DNA from: Mesorhizobium sp. LHD-90 | GTDB lineage: Bacteria > Pseudomonadota > Alphaproteobacteria > Rhizobiales > Rhizobiaceae | DNA: 64,000 nt | Direction: 5' to 3' | Assembly (NCBI RefSeq): GCF_030929505.1 | Contig: NZ_JAVFVV010000007.1 | Location: 238,392-302,391, forward strand | In this document: positions 18,154-27,411 of the stretch, piece by piece | Numbering within the stretch: position 1 is the stretch's first letter | How the letters are laid out: the number at the start of each line of letters is the position of its first letter | Position numbers and translations under genes: made by a program | The notes under the pieces: generated by a model | Seen by the model: the letters and a program-made list of their open reading frames with translations, nothing else | Told to the model about the DNA's origin: nothing | Database searches by the model: none

Positions 18154-19706
18154 CCAGGGACATCCTGATCGGCATAGACGCGGGTACGTCGGTCATCAAG
18201 TCGGTGGCCTTCGACCTCGCCGGGCGGCAGATCGCCTTCACGGCGCTGCCGAACCGCTACGAGACGATCCCCGGCGGCGGCGCCGAGCAGGACCTCGCCC
18301 GCACCTGGGCCGACACCGCGACGACGCTGCGCCAGCTCGCCGACAAGGTGCCGGAGCTGGCGAAACGCGTGGCGGCGATTGCCGTGACCGGGCAGGGCGA
18401 CGGCACCTGGCTGATCGACCGCGACGGCGAGCCGGTCGGAAAGGGCTGGCTGTGGCTCGACGCGCGTGCTGCCGCAATCGTCGAGGATGTTCGCGCCCGC
18501 CCCGAGGATCGGCTGCGCTTCGAGAAGACCGGCTCAGGGCTCGCCGCCTGCCAGCAGGGGCCGCAGCTCAGGCTGATCGAACGCACCACGCCGGAGCGGC
18601 TGAAGCGGGCGGCGACCGGCTTCCACTGCAAGGACTGGCTTTATTTCCGACTGACCGGTGAGCGCGCCACCGACCCGTCCGAGGGCTGCTTCACCTTCGG
18701 CGACTTTTCCACGCGAACCTATTCGGACGCGGTGATCGAGATTCTCGGGCTGAAGCATTTAAAACGCTTGCTGCCGCCGATCGTCGACGGCGCGGCGCGG
18801 GCAGCAAAACTGTCTCCCGCGGCAGCCGGCATGACCGGCCTGATGGCCGGGACGCCGGTGGTGCTGGGTTACGTCGACGTCGCCTGCACGGCGCTCGGCG
18901 CCGGGCTCTACGATCCCGAGGCGCGGCCGGGCTGCTCGATCATCGGCTCGACCGGCATGCACATGCGGCTCGCCATCGGCGCCGACGACGTGCTGCTCAA
19001 CGACAGCCGCACCGGCTACACCATGTGCATGCCGGCGCCGGGCGTCTACACGCAGATGCAGTCGAACATGGCTGCGACGCTCAACATCGACTGGGTGCTC
19101 GGGCTGGCTGCCGGCATCCTGGCCTCGCAAGGCATCACGCGCACCTCGGCCGAAATGATCCCGCTGATCGACGAGTGGATCGCCACCTCCGGACCGGCCT
19201 CGCTGCTCTACCAGCCCTATGTCTCGGAGGCGGGTGAACGCGGCCCTTTCGTCGATGCGCATGCCCGCGCCGGCTTCGTCGGCATTTCCAGCCGCCACGG
19301 CTACGGCGATCTGGTCCGCGCGGTGTTCGAGGGCCTCGCCTTCGCCGCGCGCGACTGCTACGCGGTGATGGGCGACCTGCCCGGCGAAGTGCGGCTGACC
19401 GGCGGCGCGGCGCGCAGCAACGCGCTGCGAAAAATTCTCGGCGCGGCGCTGGGTGCGAAAATACGCACCTCCAAACGCGAGGAAGCCGGCGCGGCGGGGG
19501 CGGCGATGATCGCCGCCGTCTCGATCGGCCAGTATGGCTCGATGGACGACTGCGTGGCTGAATGGGTCTTACCGCTGCTCGGTCCCGCGGAAACGCCGGA
19601 CGCCGCGCTTGCAGACATCTACGACAGAACCTATCCCGCCTACGCGCAGGCATGGGCAGCGCTGCGGCCGGTGTGGCGCACAATGGCGGGGTCGCGGAAA
19701 GACTGA
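18150..19706 (+). CDS. FGGY-family polyol kinase, EryA-like
   Basis: A 518-residue FGGY carbohydrate kinase. The phosphate-binding start is GIDAGTSVIKSVAFD; AVTGQGDGTWL and the aspartate in GYVDVACTALGAG are the expected active-site segments; LTGGAARSNALRKIL is the C-terminal ATP-binding loop. The N-terminal wording (DAGTSVIK) and position beside an EryB-like dehydrogenase and an EryD-like regulator suggest it phosphorylates a terminal hydroxyl of erythritol or a related polyol taken up by the importer. It is the first intracellular enzyme of the operon; ATGA overlap with the ATPase gene couples uptake and phosphorylation. Confidence 0.87.
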   Translation: MTRDILIGIDAGTSVIKSVAFDLAGRQIAFTALPNRYETIPGGGAEQDLARTWADTATTLRQLADKVPELAKRVAAIAVTGQGDGTWLIDRDGEPVGKGWLWLDARAAAIVEDVRARPEDRLRFEKTGSGLAACQQGPQLRLIERTTPERLKRAATGFHCKDWLYFRLTGERATDPSEGCFTFGDFSTRTYSDAVIEILGLKHLKRLLPPIVDGAARAAKLSPAAAGMTGLMAGTPVVLGYVDVACTALGAGLYDPEARPGCSIIGSTGMHMRLAIGADDVLLNDSRTGYTMCMPAPGVYTQMQSNMAATLNIDWVLGLAAGILASQGITRTSAEMIPLIDEWIATSGPASLLYQPYVSEAGERGPFVDAHARAGFVGISSRHGYGDLVRAVFEGLAFAARDCYAVMGDLPGEVRLTGGAARSNALRKILGAALGAKIRTSKREEAGAAGAAMIAAVSIGQYGSMDDCVAEWVLPLLGPAETPDAALADIYDRTYPAYAQAWAALRPVWRTMAGSRKD

Positions 19707-19707
19707 C

Positions 19708-20748
19708 ATGACACGAAAGATCGCCATCATCGGGGACCGCTTCATGCTGCCGGAGGTGTTCCGCAGCGAGATCGAGAAGGCTTGCGGCAAGGAGCTGGAT
19801 ATCCGCATGCTGGAGCAGCCCTGGCCGGACGAGCCGATGGAGCATGGCTATGCGGTCAACGGCCTCGACGGGCTGAAGGAATATTATGGCGACCCGGACG
19901 AGGTGGTCGGCTTCATCGGTGACGCCGAGATTCTCGTCACGCAACTCGCGCCGCTGTCGGACGGCATGATGAAGCGGCTGCCCGATTTGAAGCTGGTGGC
20001 AGTGTCGCGCGGCGGGCCGGTCAACATCGATATGGCGGCGGCCCGGCGCAACGGTATCAAAGTAGTCAACGTGCCGGGCCGCAACGCCAGCGCCGTGGCG
20101 GAATTCGCCCTTGGCGCGATCCTGACCGAGACGCGACTGATCCGCGTCGGCCACGAATCGATGCGCGCCGGCGAATGGCGCGGCGACCTCTACCGCGCCG
20201 ACCGCACCGGACGGGAACTCAACGAGATGACGGTCGGCGTCGTCGGCTACGGCAACATCGGCACCAAGGTTGTAAAACTGCTGCGCGCCTTCGGCAGCAA
20301 GGTTCTGGTGGCCGACCCCTATGTGCAGCTCAGCGCCGAGGACCGCAACGCCGGCGTGGAGCTGGTCCCCCTCGAAACCCTTCTGGTGCACTCCGACGTG
20401 GTGACAATGCACCCGCGGGTGACGGAGGAGACGAAGCACATGATCAACCGCGACACGATCGCGCAAATGAAGCCGGGCGTGATCTTCGTTAACACCGCGC
20501 GCGGCCCGCTGGTCGACTACGACGCGCTTTATGAGGCGCTGGTCGACGGACCGATCGCCAGCGCCATGCTGGAAACCTTTGCCGTCGAGCCGGTGCCGGC
20601 CGACTGGCCGCTGCTGAAGCTGCCGAACGTCACGCTGACCCCGCATATCGCGGGGGCTTCGGTGCGCACCGTCACCTACGCGGCGGAAAAGGCGGCCGAG
20701 GAGGTGCGGCGCTACCTGGCGGGCCAGCCGCCGGTCAATCCGTGTTGA
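19708..20748 (+). CDS. D-isomer-specific 2-hydroxyacid dehydrogenase
   Basis: A 346-residue NAD-dependent dehydrogenase. The NAD fold is marked by GVVGYGNIGTK; the catalytic Arg is in NTARGPLVD, the Glu in FAVEPVP and the His in TPHIAGA. It starts one base after the kinase stop. A hydroxyacid dehydrogenase is not part of the known erythritol pathway, so it may reduce or oxidise an acid or aldehyde product released by the aldolase downstream. A sugar-acid substrate such as erythronate or glycerate is conceivable but not shown. Confidence 0.87.
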   Translation: MTRKIAIIGDRFMLPEVFRSEIEKACGKELDIRMLEQPWPDEPMEHGYAVNGLDGLKEYYGDPDEVVGFIGDAEILVTQLAPLSDGMMKRLPDLKLVAVSRGGPVNIDMAAARRNGIKVVNVPGRNASAVAEFALGAILTETRLIRVGHESMRAGEWRGDLYRADRTGRELNEMTVGVVGYGNIGTKVVKLLRAFGSKVLVADPYVQLSAEDRNAGVELVPLETLLVHSDVVTMHPRVTEETKHMINRDTIAQMKPGVIFVNTARGPLVDYDALYEALVDGPIASAMLETFAVEPVPADWPLLKLPNVTLTPHIAGASVRTVTYAAEKAAEEVRRYLAGQPPVNPC

Positions 20749-20777
20749 GCGTAGGACCGTGACTGGGATTTCACTCG

Positions 20778-22292
20778 ATGGCTGAGCAAGAGTCCGTCGA
20801 CCTGTTCGTCATCGGCGGCGGCGTCAACGGCGCGGGCATTGCTCGGGACGCGGCGGGGCGGGGCCTGTCGGTGGTGCTTTGCGAAAAGGACGATCTGGCG
20901 CAAGGCACCAGCTCGCGGTCGGGAAAACTGGTGCATGGCGGCCTGCGCTATCTCGAATATCATGAATTCCGGCTGGTGCGCGAGGCCCTCATCGAGCGCG
21001 AGGTGCTTTTGGCCTCGGCGCCGCACATCATCTGGCCGATGCGTTTCGTGCTGCCCCACAGCCCGGACGACCGGCCGGCCTGGCTAGTGCGGCTCGGGCT
21101 GTTCCTCTACGACCATCTCGGCGGCCGCAAGCGGCTGCCCGGCACCCGCACGCTGAACCTGCGCACCGCACCGGAGGGCGCGCCGATCGAGCCGGCCTTC
21201 ACAAAGGGGTTCGAATATTCCGACTGCTGGGTGGACGACGCCCGCCTGGTGCTGCTCAACGCGCTCGACGCCGCGACGCGCGGGGCCCGCGTGCTGACGC
21301 GCACGGCCTGCGTGTCGGCGCGGCGCGAAAAAGGCCTTTGGGTGATCGAGACGCAGGACGGCCGCACCGGCCTCAAGCGCACATTTCGCGCCAAGGCGCT
21401 GGTCAATGCCGCCGGACCATGGGTGAACGACGTGGTCGGCCGCGTGGCCGGGCTCAACGCCACCCGCAACGTCCGCCTGGTCAAGGGCAGCCACATCGTG
21501 GTGCAAAAGTTCTGGGAGGGCCGGCAGGCCTATCTGGTGCAGAACACCGACAAGCGCGTGATCTTCATCAATCCCTACGAGAACGACCTGGCGCTGATCG
21601 GCACGACCGACATTCCCTATTCCGGACGGCCGGAGGACGTGGCGGCCGAGGAGAACGAGATCGACTACCTGATCAAGGTGGTGAACCGTTATTTCAAGCG
21701 CAAGCTTTCGCGCCGCGACGTGGTCCATAGTTTTTCCGGCGTGCGACCGCTCTATGACGACAACGCCGACAATCCGAGCGCGGTGACGCGCGACTACATT
21801 TTCGAGCTGGATGCGCGCACCGGCGAGGCGCCGCTGCTGTCGGTGTTCGGCGGCAAGATCACCACTTTCCGAAAGTTATCTGAACACGCGTTGGAGAAGC
21901 TGAAGCCGTTCTTCCCGGCGATGCGCGGCAACTGGACCGCGGCGGCGCATCTTCCGGGCGGCGACTTGGCCGACGCCGATTTCGAGCGCTTTCTCGGTGC
22001 GCTCGCCACCGAATGGCCGTGGATGCCGGCCTCGCTGCTCAAACACTATGCCCGGCTCTACGGCACGCGGGCGCAAGAGCTTGTCGGCGGCGCCCGGTCG
22101 CTCGCCGATCTCGGCCGGCGGTTCGGGTCGGATTTTTACGAAAGCGAGGCGGTCTTCCTGTTCGACACCGAATGGGTGGAAACGCCGGAAGACATACTGG
22201 AACGGCGTACCAAGCACGGGCTGCATCTGACGCCCGCCGAAAGGGCGGCATTCGCCGACTGGTGCGCGGGGCGGCTCAAGAAGGCGGGATGA
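20778..22292 (+). CDS. FAD-dependent glycerol-3-phosphate dehydrogenase family, GlpD/EryB-like
   Basis: A 504-residue flavoprotein of the GlpD family that passes electrons to quinone at the inner membrane. FAD-binding motif VIGGGVNGAGIARDAAGRG at the N-terminus, then GTSSRSGKLVHGGLRYLE, and the C-terminal GlpD cap domain from about residue 390. In this operon the likely substrate is the polyol phosphate made by the EryA-like kinase, as for EryB (erythritol phosphate to a tetrulose phosphate), but glycerol 3-phosphate cannot be excluded from sequence. It overlaps the aldolase start (ATGATGG at 22289). Confidence 0.88.
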   Translation: MAEQESVDLFVIGGGVNGAGIARDAAGRGLSVVLCEKDDLAQGTSSRSGKLVHGGLRYLEYHEFRLVREALIEREVLLASAPHIIWPMRFVLPHSPDDRPAWLVRLGLFLYDHLGGRKRLPGTRTLNLRTAPEGAPIEPAFTKGFEYSDCWVDDARLVLLNALDAATRGARVLTRTACVSARREKGLWVIETQDGRTGLKRTFRAKALVNAAGPWVNDVVGRVAGLNATRNVRLVKGSHIVVQKFWEGRQAYLVQNTDKRVIFINPYENDLALIGTTDIPYSGRPEDVAAEENEIDYLIKVVNRYFKRKLSRRDVVHSFSGVRPLYDDNADNPSAVTRDYIFELDARTGEAPLLSVFGGKITTFRKLSEHALEKLKPFFPAMRGNWTAAAHLPGGDLADADFERFLGALATEWPWMPASLLKHYARLYGTRAQELVGGARSLADLGRRFGSDFYESEAVFLFDTEWVETPEDILERRTKHGLHLTPAERAAFADWCAGRLKKAG

Positions 22293-23356
22293 TGGCAGGA
22301 ACGGACGATCGCTCGGCGGAATTCGAGGCGCTGAGAAACCTGTCGACGCGGGTGGGCGCGGATCCGCTGCTGGTGCAGGCGGCCGGCGGCAACACCTCCG
22401 TGAAGCAGGACGACGTGCTCTGGATCAAGGCCTCAGGCACCTGGTTGATGAATGCCGGGCGCGACGAGATTTTTGTGCCCGTGCGCCTGCCGCCGCTGTT
22501 GCGCGCGGTGGCGGACGTCGACCCGGCGGCGGAAAAGGCGGAGGCTTTTGTCGTCGCCGAGCTCAATCCGGGCGGGCTGAGGCCGTCGATCGAGACGACG
22601 GTGCATGCACTGATGCCGCAGCGTGTCGTGGTGCATGTGCATTGCGTCGAGACCATCTCGCTGGCGGCGCAGGCCAATGCCGAGGCGCTCATCGGTGAGC
22701 GGTTGAAGGGGCTGGACTGGGCCTTCGTGCCCTATTGCCGGCCGGGCCTGCCGCTGGCGCGCGCCATCGCCGAACGGCGCAGTGCCGCGACCGACATATT
22801 GGTGCTCGGCAATCATGGGCTGGTGGTGGCGGCCGACACGGTCGCGCAGGCCGAGACGCTGCTCGGCCGCGTCTGCGGGCTGCTGGCGCGAACGCCGCGA
22901 GCGGCGCCGGAGCCCGACACGGATGCGTTGGTCCGGCTGGCGGCGGGCAGCGACTATCGCCTGCCGGCCAAACCGGAAGCCCACGCCGTCGCGACCGATC
23001 TCCAAAGCTGCCGTATCGCCGCGGCCGGCACGCTTTATCCCGACCACGTCATTTTTCTCGGCGAAGGGTCCGTCATCGCCGGCCCGGCGGACACCGCTGC
23101 GTCGGCGGCTGAACGGGCAATGGCGGAAGGCCGCGACGCGCCGGTCGAAATCCTGTTTCCCGGAAAAGGCGTGCTGCTGCGCCGCGACGCCAATGCCGGC
23201 GCCGAGGCGCTGGCGCGCTGCCTCGCCGACGTGACGGCGCGAGTCGACGGCGAGGTCCGCTACCTCACAGCGCAGGACGCGCATCAGTTGATCAACTGGG
23301 ACGCCGAAAAGTACCGGCAGGAACTGACCCGCCGCATGAGCGCCAGGCTGCAATGA
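22289..23356 (+). CDS. Class II aldolase/adducin-domain protein, RhaD-like with C-terminal extension
   Basis: A 355-residue zinc aldolase-type protein. Substrate-phosphate loop GGNTSVK (33-39); zinc ligands H116 and H118 (VVVHVHCV) and H176 (GNHGLV). The sequence is longer than simple fuculose-phosphate aldolases and resembles the aldolase half of RhaD-SDR fusion proteins, but no SDR half follows. It would split a ketose phosphate into a triose phosphate and an aldehyde, giving the operon a cleavage step that the tetrose-isomerase route of erythritol lacks. Two ATGs (22289 and 22292) are possible starts. Confidence 0.82.
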   Translation: MMAGTDDRSAEFEALRNLSTRVGADPLLVQAAGGNTSVKQDDVLWIKASGTWLMNAGRDEIFVPVRLPPLLRAVADVDPAAEKAEAFVVAELNPGGLRPSIETTVHALMPQRVVVHVHCVETISLAAQANAEALIGERLKGLDWAFVPYCRPGLPLARAIAERRSAATDILVLGNHGLVVAADTVAQAETLLGRVCGLLARTPRAAPEPDTDALVRLAAGSDYRLPAKPEAHAVATDLQSCRIAAAGTLYPDHVIFLGEGSVIAGPADTAASAAERAMAEGRDAPVEILFPGKGVLLRRDANAGAEALARCLADVTARVDGEVRYLTAQDAHQLINWDAEKYRQELTRRMSARLQ

Positions 23357-24636
23357 CGGAAAAACTCGTCGTCGGCATCGATATCGGCACGTCCGGCGCA
23401 CGCGCCGTGGCGCTGCGTGCATCCGGCGCCGTGCTGGCGCAGGCGTCGGCGAAGATGGCGGACCATGGCGCCAATTTTCGCGAGCCCGGCACTTGGCTGC
23501 GCACGCTCGACACGGCGCTGGACGGCTTGTTCGCCGAAATCGATCCGAAGCGCGTGGCAGCCCTAGCCGCGGACGGCACGTCGGGGACGATGCTGCCGAT
23601 CGACCGTCTCGGCCTGCCGCTTGCGGATGCACTGATGTATTCCGATCCGGTCGCCGATGCAGACATTCTTGCAGCGATCGCCCGGGTCGCGCCGGCGGAA
23701 ACGGCCGCGCACGGGCCAACCTCCGGCCTCGCCAAGGCGATGATGTTCCGGGGAGAACTGTCGCCGTGGAAGGTGATCCACCAGGCGGACTGGATCGCCG
23801 GGATGTTTTCCGGCCGCTTCGAGGTGAGCGACGAGAACAACGCATTGAAGACCGGATACGACCCGGTCGCGCGCCACTGGCCGGACTGGATCGCCGCGAC
23901 CGGCGCGGATGTCTCGCTGCTGCCAAAGGTCGTCGCGCCGGGCACGCCCGTCGGCCATGCCGTCTCCGAGCATGCCCATCGGCACGGCCTGTCGCCGCAG
24001 ACGCTGGTGGTTGCCGGCACCACAGACGGCTGCGCCTCCTTCCTCGCCACTGGCGCGGAAAATATCGGCGATGGCGTGACCGTGCTTGGCACCTCGCTGA
24101 CGGTAAAGGTGCTTTCGGACGAGCCGATCTTCGCGCCGCGATTCGGCATTTACAGCCACCGCATCGGCGACCGGTGGCTCGCTGGAGGCGCATCGAATAC
24201 CGGCGGAAAGGTGCTGGCGCATTTTTTCCCGGACGGTCGCATCGCCGGACTGTCGAATAGGATCGATCCGGAAAGATCGAGCGGCCTCGACTACTATCCG
24301 CTGGTCGGCACGGGCGAGCGATTTCCGGTCGCGGATCCCGACCTCGCGCCGCGCCTAGAACCGCGTCCTGACGACGACGCAAGGTTCCTGCATGGTATCT
24401 TCGAGGGCATCGCGGCGATCGAGGCGCTGGGTTACGAAAGGATGGCCGAGCTTGGCGGGCCGAGACTGAAGACGCTGCGCAGCGTCGGCGGCGGCGCGGC
24501 CAATCCGGCCTGGGCCGAGATACGGCGGCGAAAGCTCGGCGTGCCGTTCCTGCCTGCACTGTCGGAAGAGGCGGCGGTCGGCGCGGCGCGGCTGGCTTTG
24601 CGGGGCGCCCTCGAAGCGGGAGCGCTGTCGCGATGA
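23353..24636 (+). CDS. FGGY-family sugar kinase, D-ribulokinase-like short form
   Basis: A 427-residue FGGY kinase, shorter than the classic 500-residue forms. It begins GIDIGTSGARAVAL; LAADGTSGTMLPID is the substrate-site Asp loop; VAGTTDGCASFLATG and VLGTSLTVKVLSD form the second-domain nucleotide site; SVGGGAANPAWAEIRRR is near the end. The short length and GTSxTVK segment resemble the plant/cyanobacterial D-ribulokinase (XK-1/SePSK) group. It would phosphorylate a free ketose or aldose. Overlaps at both ends (ATGA) tie it to the aldolase and phosphatase. Confidence 0.8.
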   Translation: MTEKLVVGIDIGTSGARAVALRASGAVLAQASAKMADHGANFREPGTWLRTLDTALDGLFAEIDPKRVAALAADGTSGTMLPIDRLGLPLADALMYSDPVADADILAAIARVAPAETAAHGPTSGLAKAMMFRGELSPWKVIHQADWIAGMFSGRFEVSDENNALKTGYDPVARHWPDWIAATGADVSLLPKVVAPGTPVGHAVSEHAHRHGLSPQTLVVAGTTDGCASFLATGAENIGDGVTVLGTSLTVKVLSDEPIFAPRFGIYSHRIGDRWLAGGASNTGGKVLAHFFPDGRIAGLSNRIDPERSSGLDYYPLVGTGERFPVADPDLAPRLEPRPDDDARFLHGIFEGIAAIEALGYERMAELGGPRLKTLRSVGGGAANPAWAEIRRRKLGVPFLPALSEEAAVGAARLALRGALEAGALSR

Positions 24637-25493
24637 CCGTGCACAGCATCGAGGCGGCCGATCTTTCCTCGCTGGTCGGGCGCTACGACGTGTTTTTCGT
24701 CGACCAGTTCGGCGTGCTGCATGATGGGCACCGGGCCTATCCAGGCGCGGTCGAAGCGCTGGCGCGGCTGAAGGCTGCCGGCAAGACCGTCGTGCTGCTG
24801 TCGAATTCCGGCCGGCGCGCCCGCCCCAACGAGGAACGGCTGCTGCGGTTGGGGTTCCGGCCGGGCTCCTGGGACTTTTTCGTCAGCTCGGGCGAGGTGG
24901 CCTGGCGAAAATTTGCCGGCGAAACCGCCGAACCCGGACTGAGGCGCGGCACGAAATGCCTGCTGCTGTCGCGCGAAAACGATCGCAGCGCGGTCGAGGA
25001 ACTGGACCTGCGTCTGGTCGAGGACGGCGCGGAGGCGGAAATCGTACTGCTGGGCGGCAGCGAAGGCGACCGTTTTGCGCTGGACCACTACCGCCGACTG
25101 CTTGAACCGGCGGCACGCGCCGGCGCGCCGCTGGTCTGCACCAATCCGGACAAGATCATGCTGACCGCGACCGGGCCGACTTTTGGCGCCGGCCGGATCG
25201 CCGAGCTTTATGCCGAACTCGGCGGCACGGTCGAATGGATCGGAAAGCCCTATCCGGAAATCTACGAAGCGACGCTGGCGATCGTCGGCGTCACCGACCG
25301 CTCGCGTGTGGTCGGCATTGGCGACAGCATAGAGCACGACGTCGTCGGCGCCAAAAATGCCGGCATCGCCTCGGTGCTGGTGCGCTCGGGCATATTGGCC
25401 GATCTCGACCAGGCGGGGTTGGAAGCGCTCTATCGGCGGTATGGCGCGCGGCCCGACCATGTGGTGACGCGATTTGCGTTTGCGGACGGGTGA
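24633..25493 (+). CDS. HAD-superfamily class IIA phosphatase (NagD-like)
   Basis: A 286-residue HAD hydrolase. The nucleophile is D24 in FVDQFGVLHDG; the position where most HAD phosphatases have a second Asp is Phe26, a variation seen in the Rhizobiales class IIA subgroup (TIGR01459-like), so catalytic strength is uncertain. LLSNSGRR is motif II, the lysine of WIGKPYPEIY motif III, and GIGDSIEHDVVGAKNAG motif IV. Similar genes sit in rhizobial polyol loci, where they may remove phosphate from dead-end sugar phosphates. It overlaps the kinase by 4 bases and precedes the isomerase by 6. Confidence 0.83.
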   Translation: MTVHSIEAADLSSLVGRYDVFFVDQFGVLHDGHRAYPGAVEALARLKAAGKTVVLLSNSGRRARPNEERLLRLGFRPGSWDFFVSSGEVAWRKFAGETAEPGLRRGTKCLLLSRENDRSAVEELDLRLVEDGAEAEIVLLGGSEGDRFALDHYRRLLEPAARAGAPLVCTNPDKIMLTATGPTFGAGRIAELYAELGGTVEWIGKPYPEIYEATLAIVGVTDRSRVVGIGDSIEHDVVGAKNAGIASVLVRSGILADLDQAGLEALYRRYGARPDHVVTRFAFADG

Positions 25494-25499
25494 GGAACG

Positions 25500-26444
25500 A
25501 TGGCCGGCTTCACGCTCTCGCTCAACACCAATCCGCTGGTGAACCGCTTCGCCGATCCCGACGATCTCGTCGACACGCTCGCCTACCGCATCGGCATCCG
25601 CGACGTGCAACTGACCCATGAATTCGTCAATCCCGGCTGGCCCGCCGCCACCATCGCCAAGCACACAAAACTGTTCCGCAAGGCGCTCGATCGCACCGGC
25701 GTGCGCGTCACCTCCGGCATGACCGGGCCATATGGGCGGCTCAACCATTTTGGCCATCCCGACGCCGACGTGCGCCGCTACTACATCGAGTGGTTCAAGG
25801 TCTTTTCCGATGTCTGGGCCGAACTCGGAGCGCAAAGCGTCGGCAGCCAGTTCGCGATCTTCACTTTTCGCGATTTTGACGATCCGGTCCGGCAGGCGGA
25901 TCTGAGAAGAATTGCCATCGACTGCTGGGGCGAGGTGGCGGAGCATGCGAAGGCCGCCGGCCTGACCTGGCTGATCTGGGAGCCGATGTCGGTGGCGCGC
26001 GAGTTCGGCCATACGCTGAAGCACTGCCAGGCTCTGCAGGACGAGATCGACACGGCAGGCTTCGCGATCCCGCTGAAGATGATGATCGACATCGACCATG
26101 GCGATGTCAGCTCAAGCGATCCCACCGACACCGACCCCTACGCATGGGCGGAAACCTTCGCCGCGCAATCGCCGATCGTCCACATAAAGCAGTCGTCGAT
26201 GAACAAGGGCGGCCACTGGCCCTTCACCGCCGCCTACAATGAGAACGGCCGCATCGTCCCGGAAAAGCTGCTGGAAACGATCCGCCGGGGCGGCGGCAGC
26301 GACAACGAGATCTGCCTCGAACTGTCGTTCCGCGAGCGTGAGCCGACCGACCGGCTGGTGGTCGAGGCGATCCGCGAATCGGTCGACTACTGGGCGCCTT
26401 ATGTCGATGCCGGGCGGGAAGGACTGACGGCGAGGCAGGCTTGA
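25500..26444 (+). CDS. TIM-barrel sugar isomerase/epimerase, EryC-like
   Basis: A 314-residue protein of the AP-endonuclease-2 fold sugar isomerase family. It begins FTLSLNTNPLVNRFADPDDL, with likely metal/acid residues in LTHEFVNPGW, IWEPMSVAREFGH, MIDIDHGD and VHIKQSS, and CLELSFRERE near the end. Among known enzymes the resemblance is to EryC, the tetrulose-4-phosphate racemase of Brucella erythritol breakdown; this is a judgement from recalled family features. It closes the operon and would epimerise the ketose phosphate made by the EryB-like enzyme before aldol cleavage. GGTGAGGAACG provides the ribosome site. Confidence 0.78.
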   Translation: MAGFTLSLNTNPLVNRFADPDDLVDTLAYRIGIRDVQLTHEFVNPGWPAATIAKHTKLFRKALDRTGVRVTSGMTGPYGRLNHFGHPDADVRRYYIEWFKVFSDVWAELGAQSVGSQFAIFTFRDFDDPVRQADLRRIAIDCWGEVAEHAKAAGLTWLIWEPMSVAREFGHTLKHCQALQDEIDTAGFAIPLKMMIDIDHGDVSSSDPTDTDPYAWAETFAAQSPIVHIKQSSMNKGGHWPFTAAYNENGRIVPEKLLETIRRGGGSDNEICLELSFREREPTDRLVVEAIRESVDYWAPYVDAGREGLTARQA

Positions 26445-26466
26445 GTTTGCTCCGCGACCGGTGGCC

Positions 26467-27411
26467 TCACGCCATGCGATGCAGCAGCGGTTCGCCCGTC
26501 GCCAGCCGGCAGCAGTTTTCCGCCGCGACCGCGAGGCTGCGCTCGATCGTCTCGCGCGTCAGCCAGGCGATGTGCGGCGAGACCACGACGCTCGGCAGCG
26601 CAAACAGCGGATTGTCGGCGCCGGGCGGCTCGGCCGCGAAAACGTCGAGGCCGGCGGCCGCGACGTGGCCGCTAGAAAGCGCCGCGACAAGTGCGGCTTC
26701 GTCGACCTGCGCGCCGCGTGCCACGTTGACGACAATGGCGCCCGGCTTCATCGCGGCGATCGCCCCCGCGTCGAGCCAGCCAAGCGTGTCCTCGCCGAGC
26801 GGCACGTGCAGGGACAAGATGTCGGCGCGGGCGAGCAGTTCCTCCTTAGTCACGAAGGGCAGGTGCACGTCGGCATAACTTCGCCGGCCGGTGTAGATGA
26901 CTTCCGCGCCCATGGCGGTGAGGATCGGCGCGAGCAGGCGCGGAACGGCGCCGAAACCGACCAGCCCGACGGTGCGGCCGCCGATCTCGCCCAGCCCGCC
27001 TTGCCATTCCAGCGGCCACGACCAGCCCTCGCCCGCACGTGTCGCCGCGTCGAAGCCGACGGTGCGCCTCAAACAGGCGAGCATCAGCAGCAGCGTCAGT
27101 TCCGCCACCGCCCGGCTGTTGGTGCCCGGCATGTTGCAGACCGCGATGCCGCGTTTTTTCGCGGCGTCAAGGTCGATGGTGTTCACCCCGACGCCGATCT
27201 TCTGGATCAGCTTCAGCTTTGGCGCGCGGCCGATCGCGTCGTCCGTTATGGGCCGCAGGACGTGCCAGAGCACGTCGGCTTGCGTGAGGGCCGCGAGATA
27301 GGCGCTGTCCTCCTGCTCGCTGCACAGCGTTACCGAAAGCCCCTCGGATTGAAGCGCGGCAACCCGCTCCGCCAGCCAGGGTGCGCCGTCGAAGCGGAAC
27401 AGGACGTTCAT
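26467..27411 (-). CDS. D-isomer-specific 2-hydroxyacid dehydrogenase (hydroxypyruvate reductase/SerA-like)
   Basis: A 314-residue NAD(P)-dependent dehydrogenase. QKIGVGVNTIDLDAAKKRG and PGTNSRAVAE belong to the substrate domain; LVGFGAVPRLLAP is the dinucleotide loop; VNVARGAQVDE, FAAEPPG and VSPHIAW carry the catalytic Arg, Glu and His. The start at 27411 overlaps the enolase-like stop (ATGA). It is the last gene of a four-gene unit (GntR, APH kinase, enolase paralogue, this one). Reduction of a 2-keto acid such as hydroxypyruvate is the likeliest activity, by inference only. It converges on the polyol operon with a 22-base gap. Confidence 0.85.
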   Translation of the reverse strand: MNVLFRFDGAPWLAERVAALQSEGLSVTLCSEQEDSAYLAALTQADVLWHVLRPITDDAIGRAPKLKLIQKIGVGVNTIDLDAAKKRGIAVCNMPGTNSRAVAELTLLLMLACLRRTVGFDAATRAGEGWSWPLEWQGGLGEIGGRTVGLVGFGAVPRLLAPILTAMGAEVIYTGRRSYADVHLPFVTKEELLARADILSLHVPLGEDTLGWLDAGAIAAMKPGAIVVNVARGAQVDEAALVAALSSGHVAAAGLDVFAAEPPGADNPLFALPSVVVSPHIAWLTRETIERSLAVAAENCCRLATGEPLLHRMA

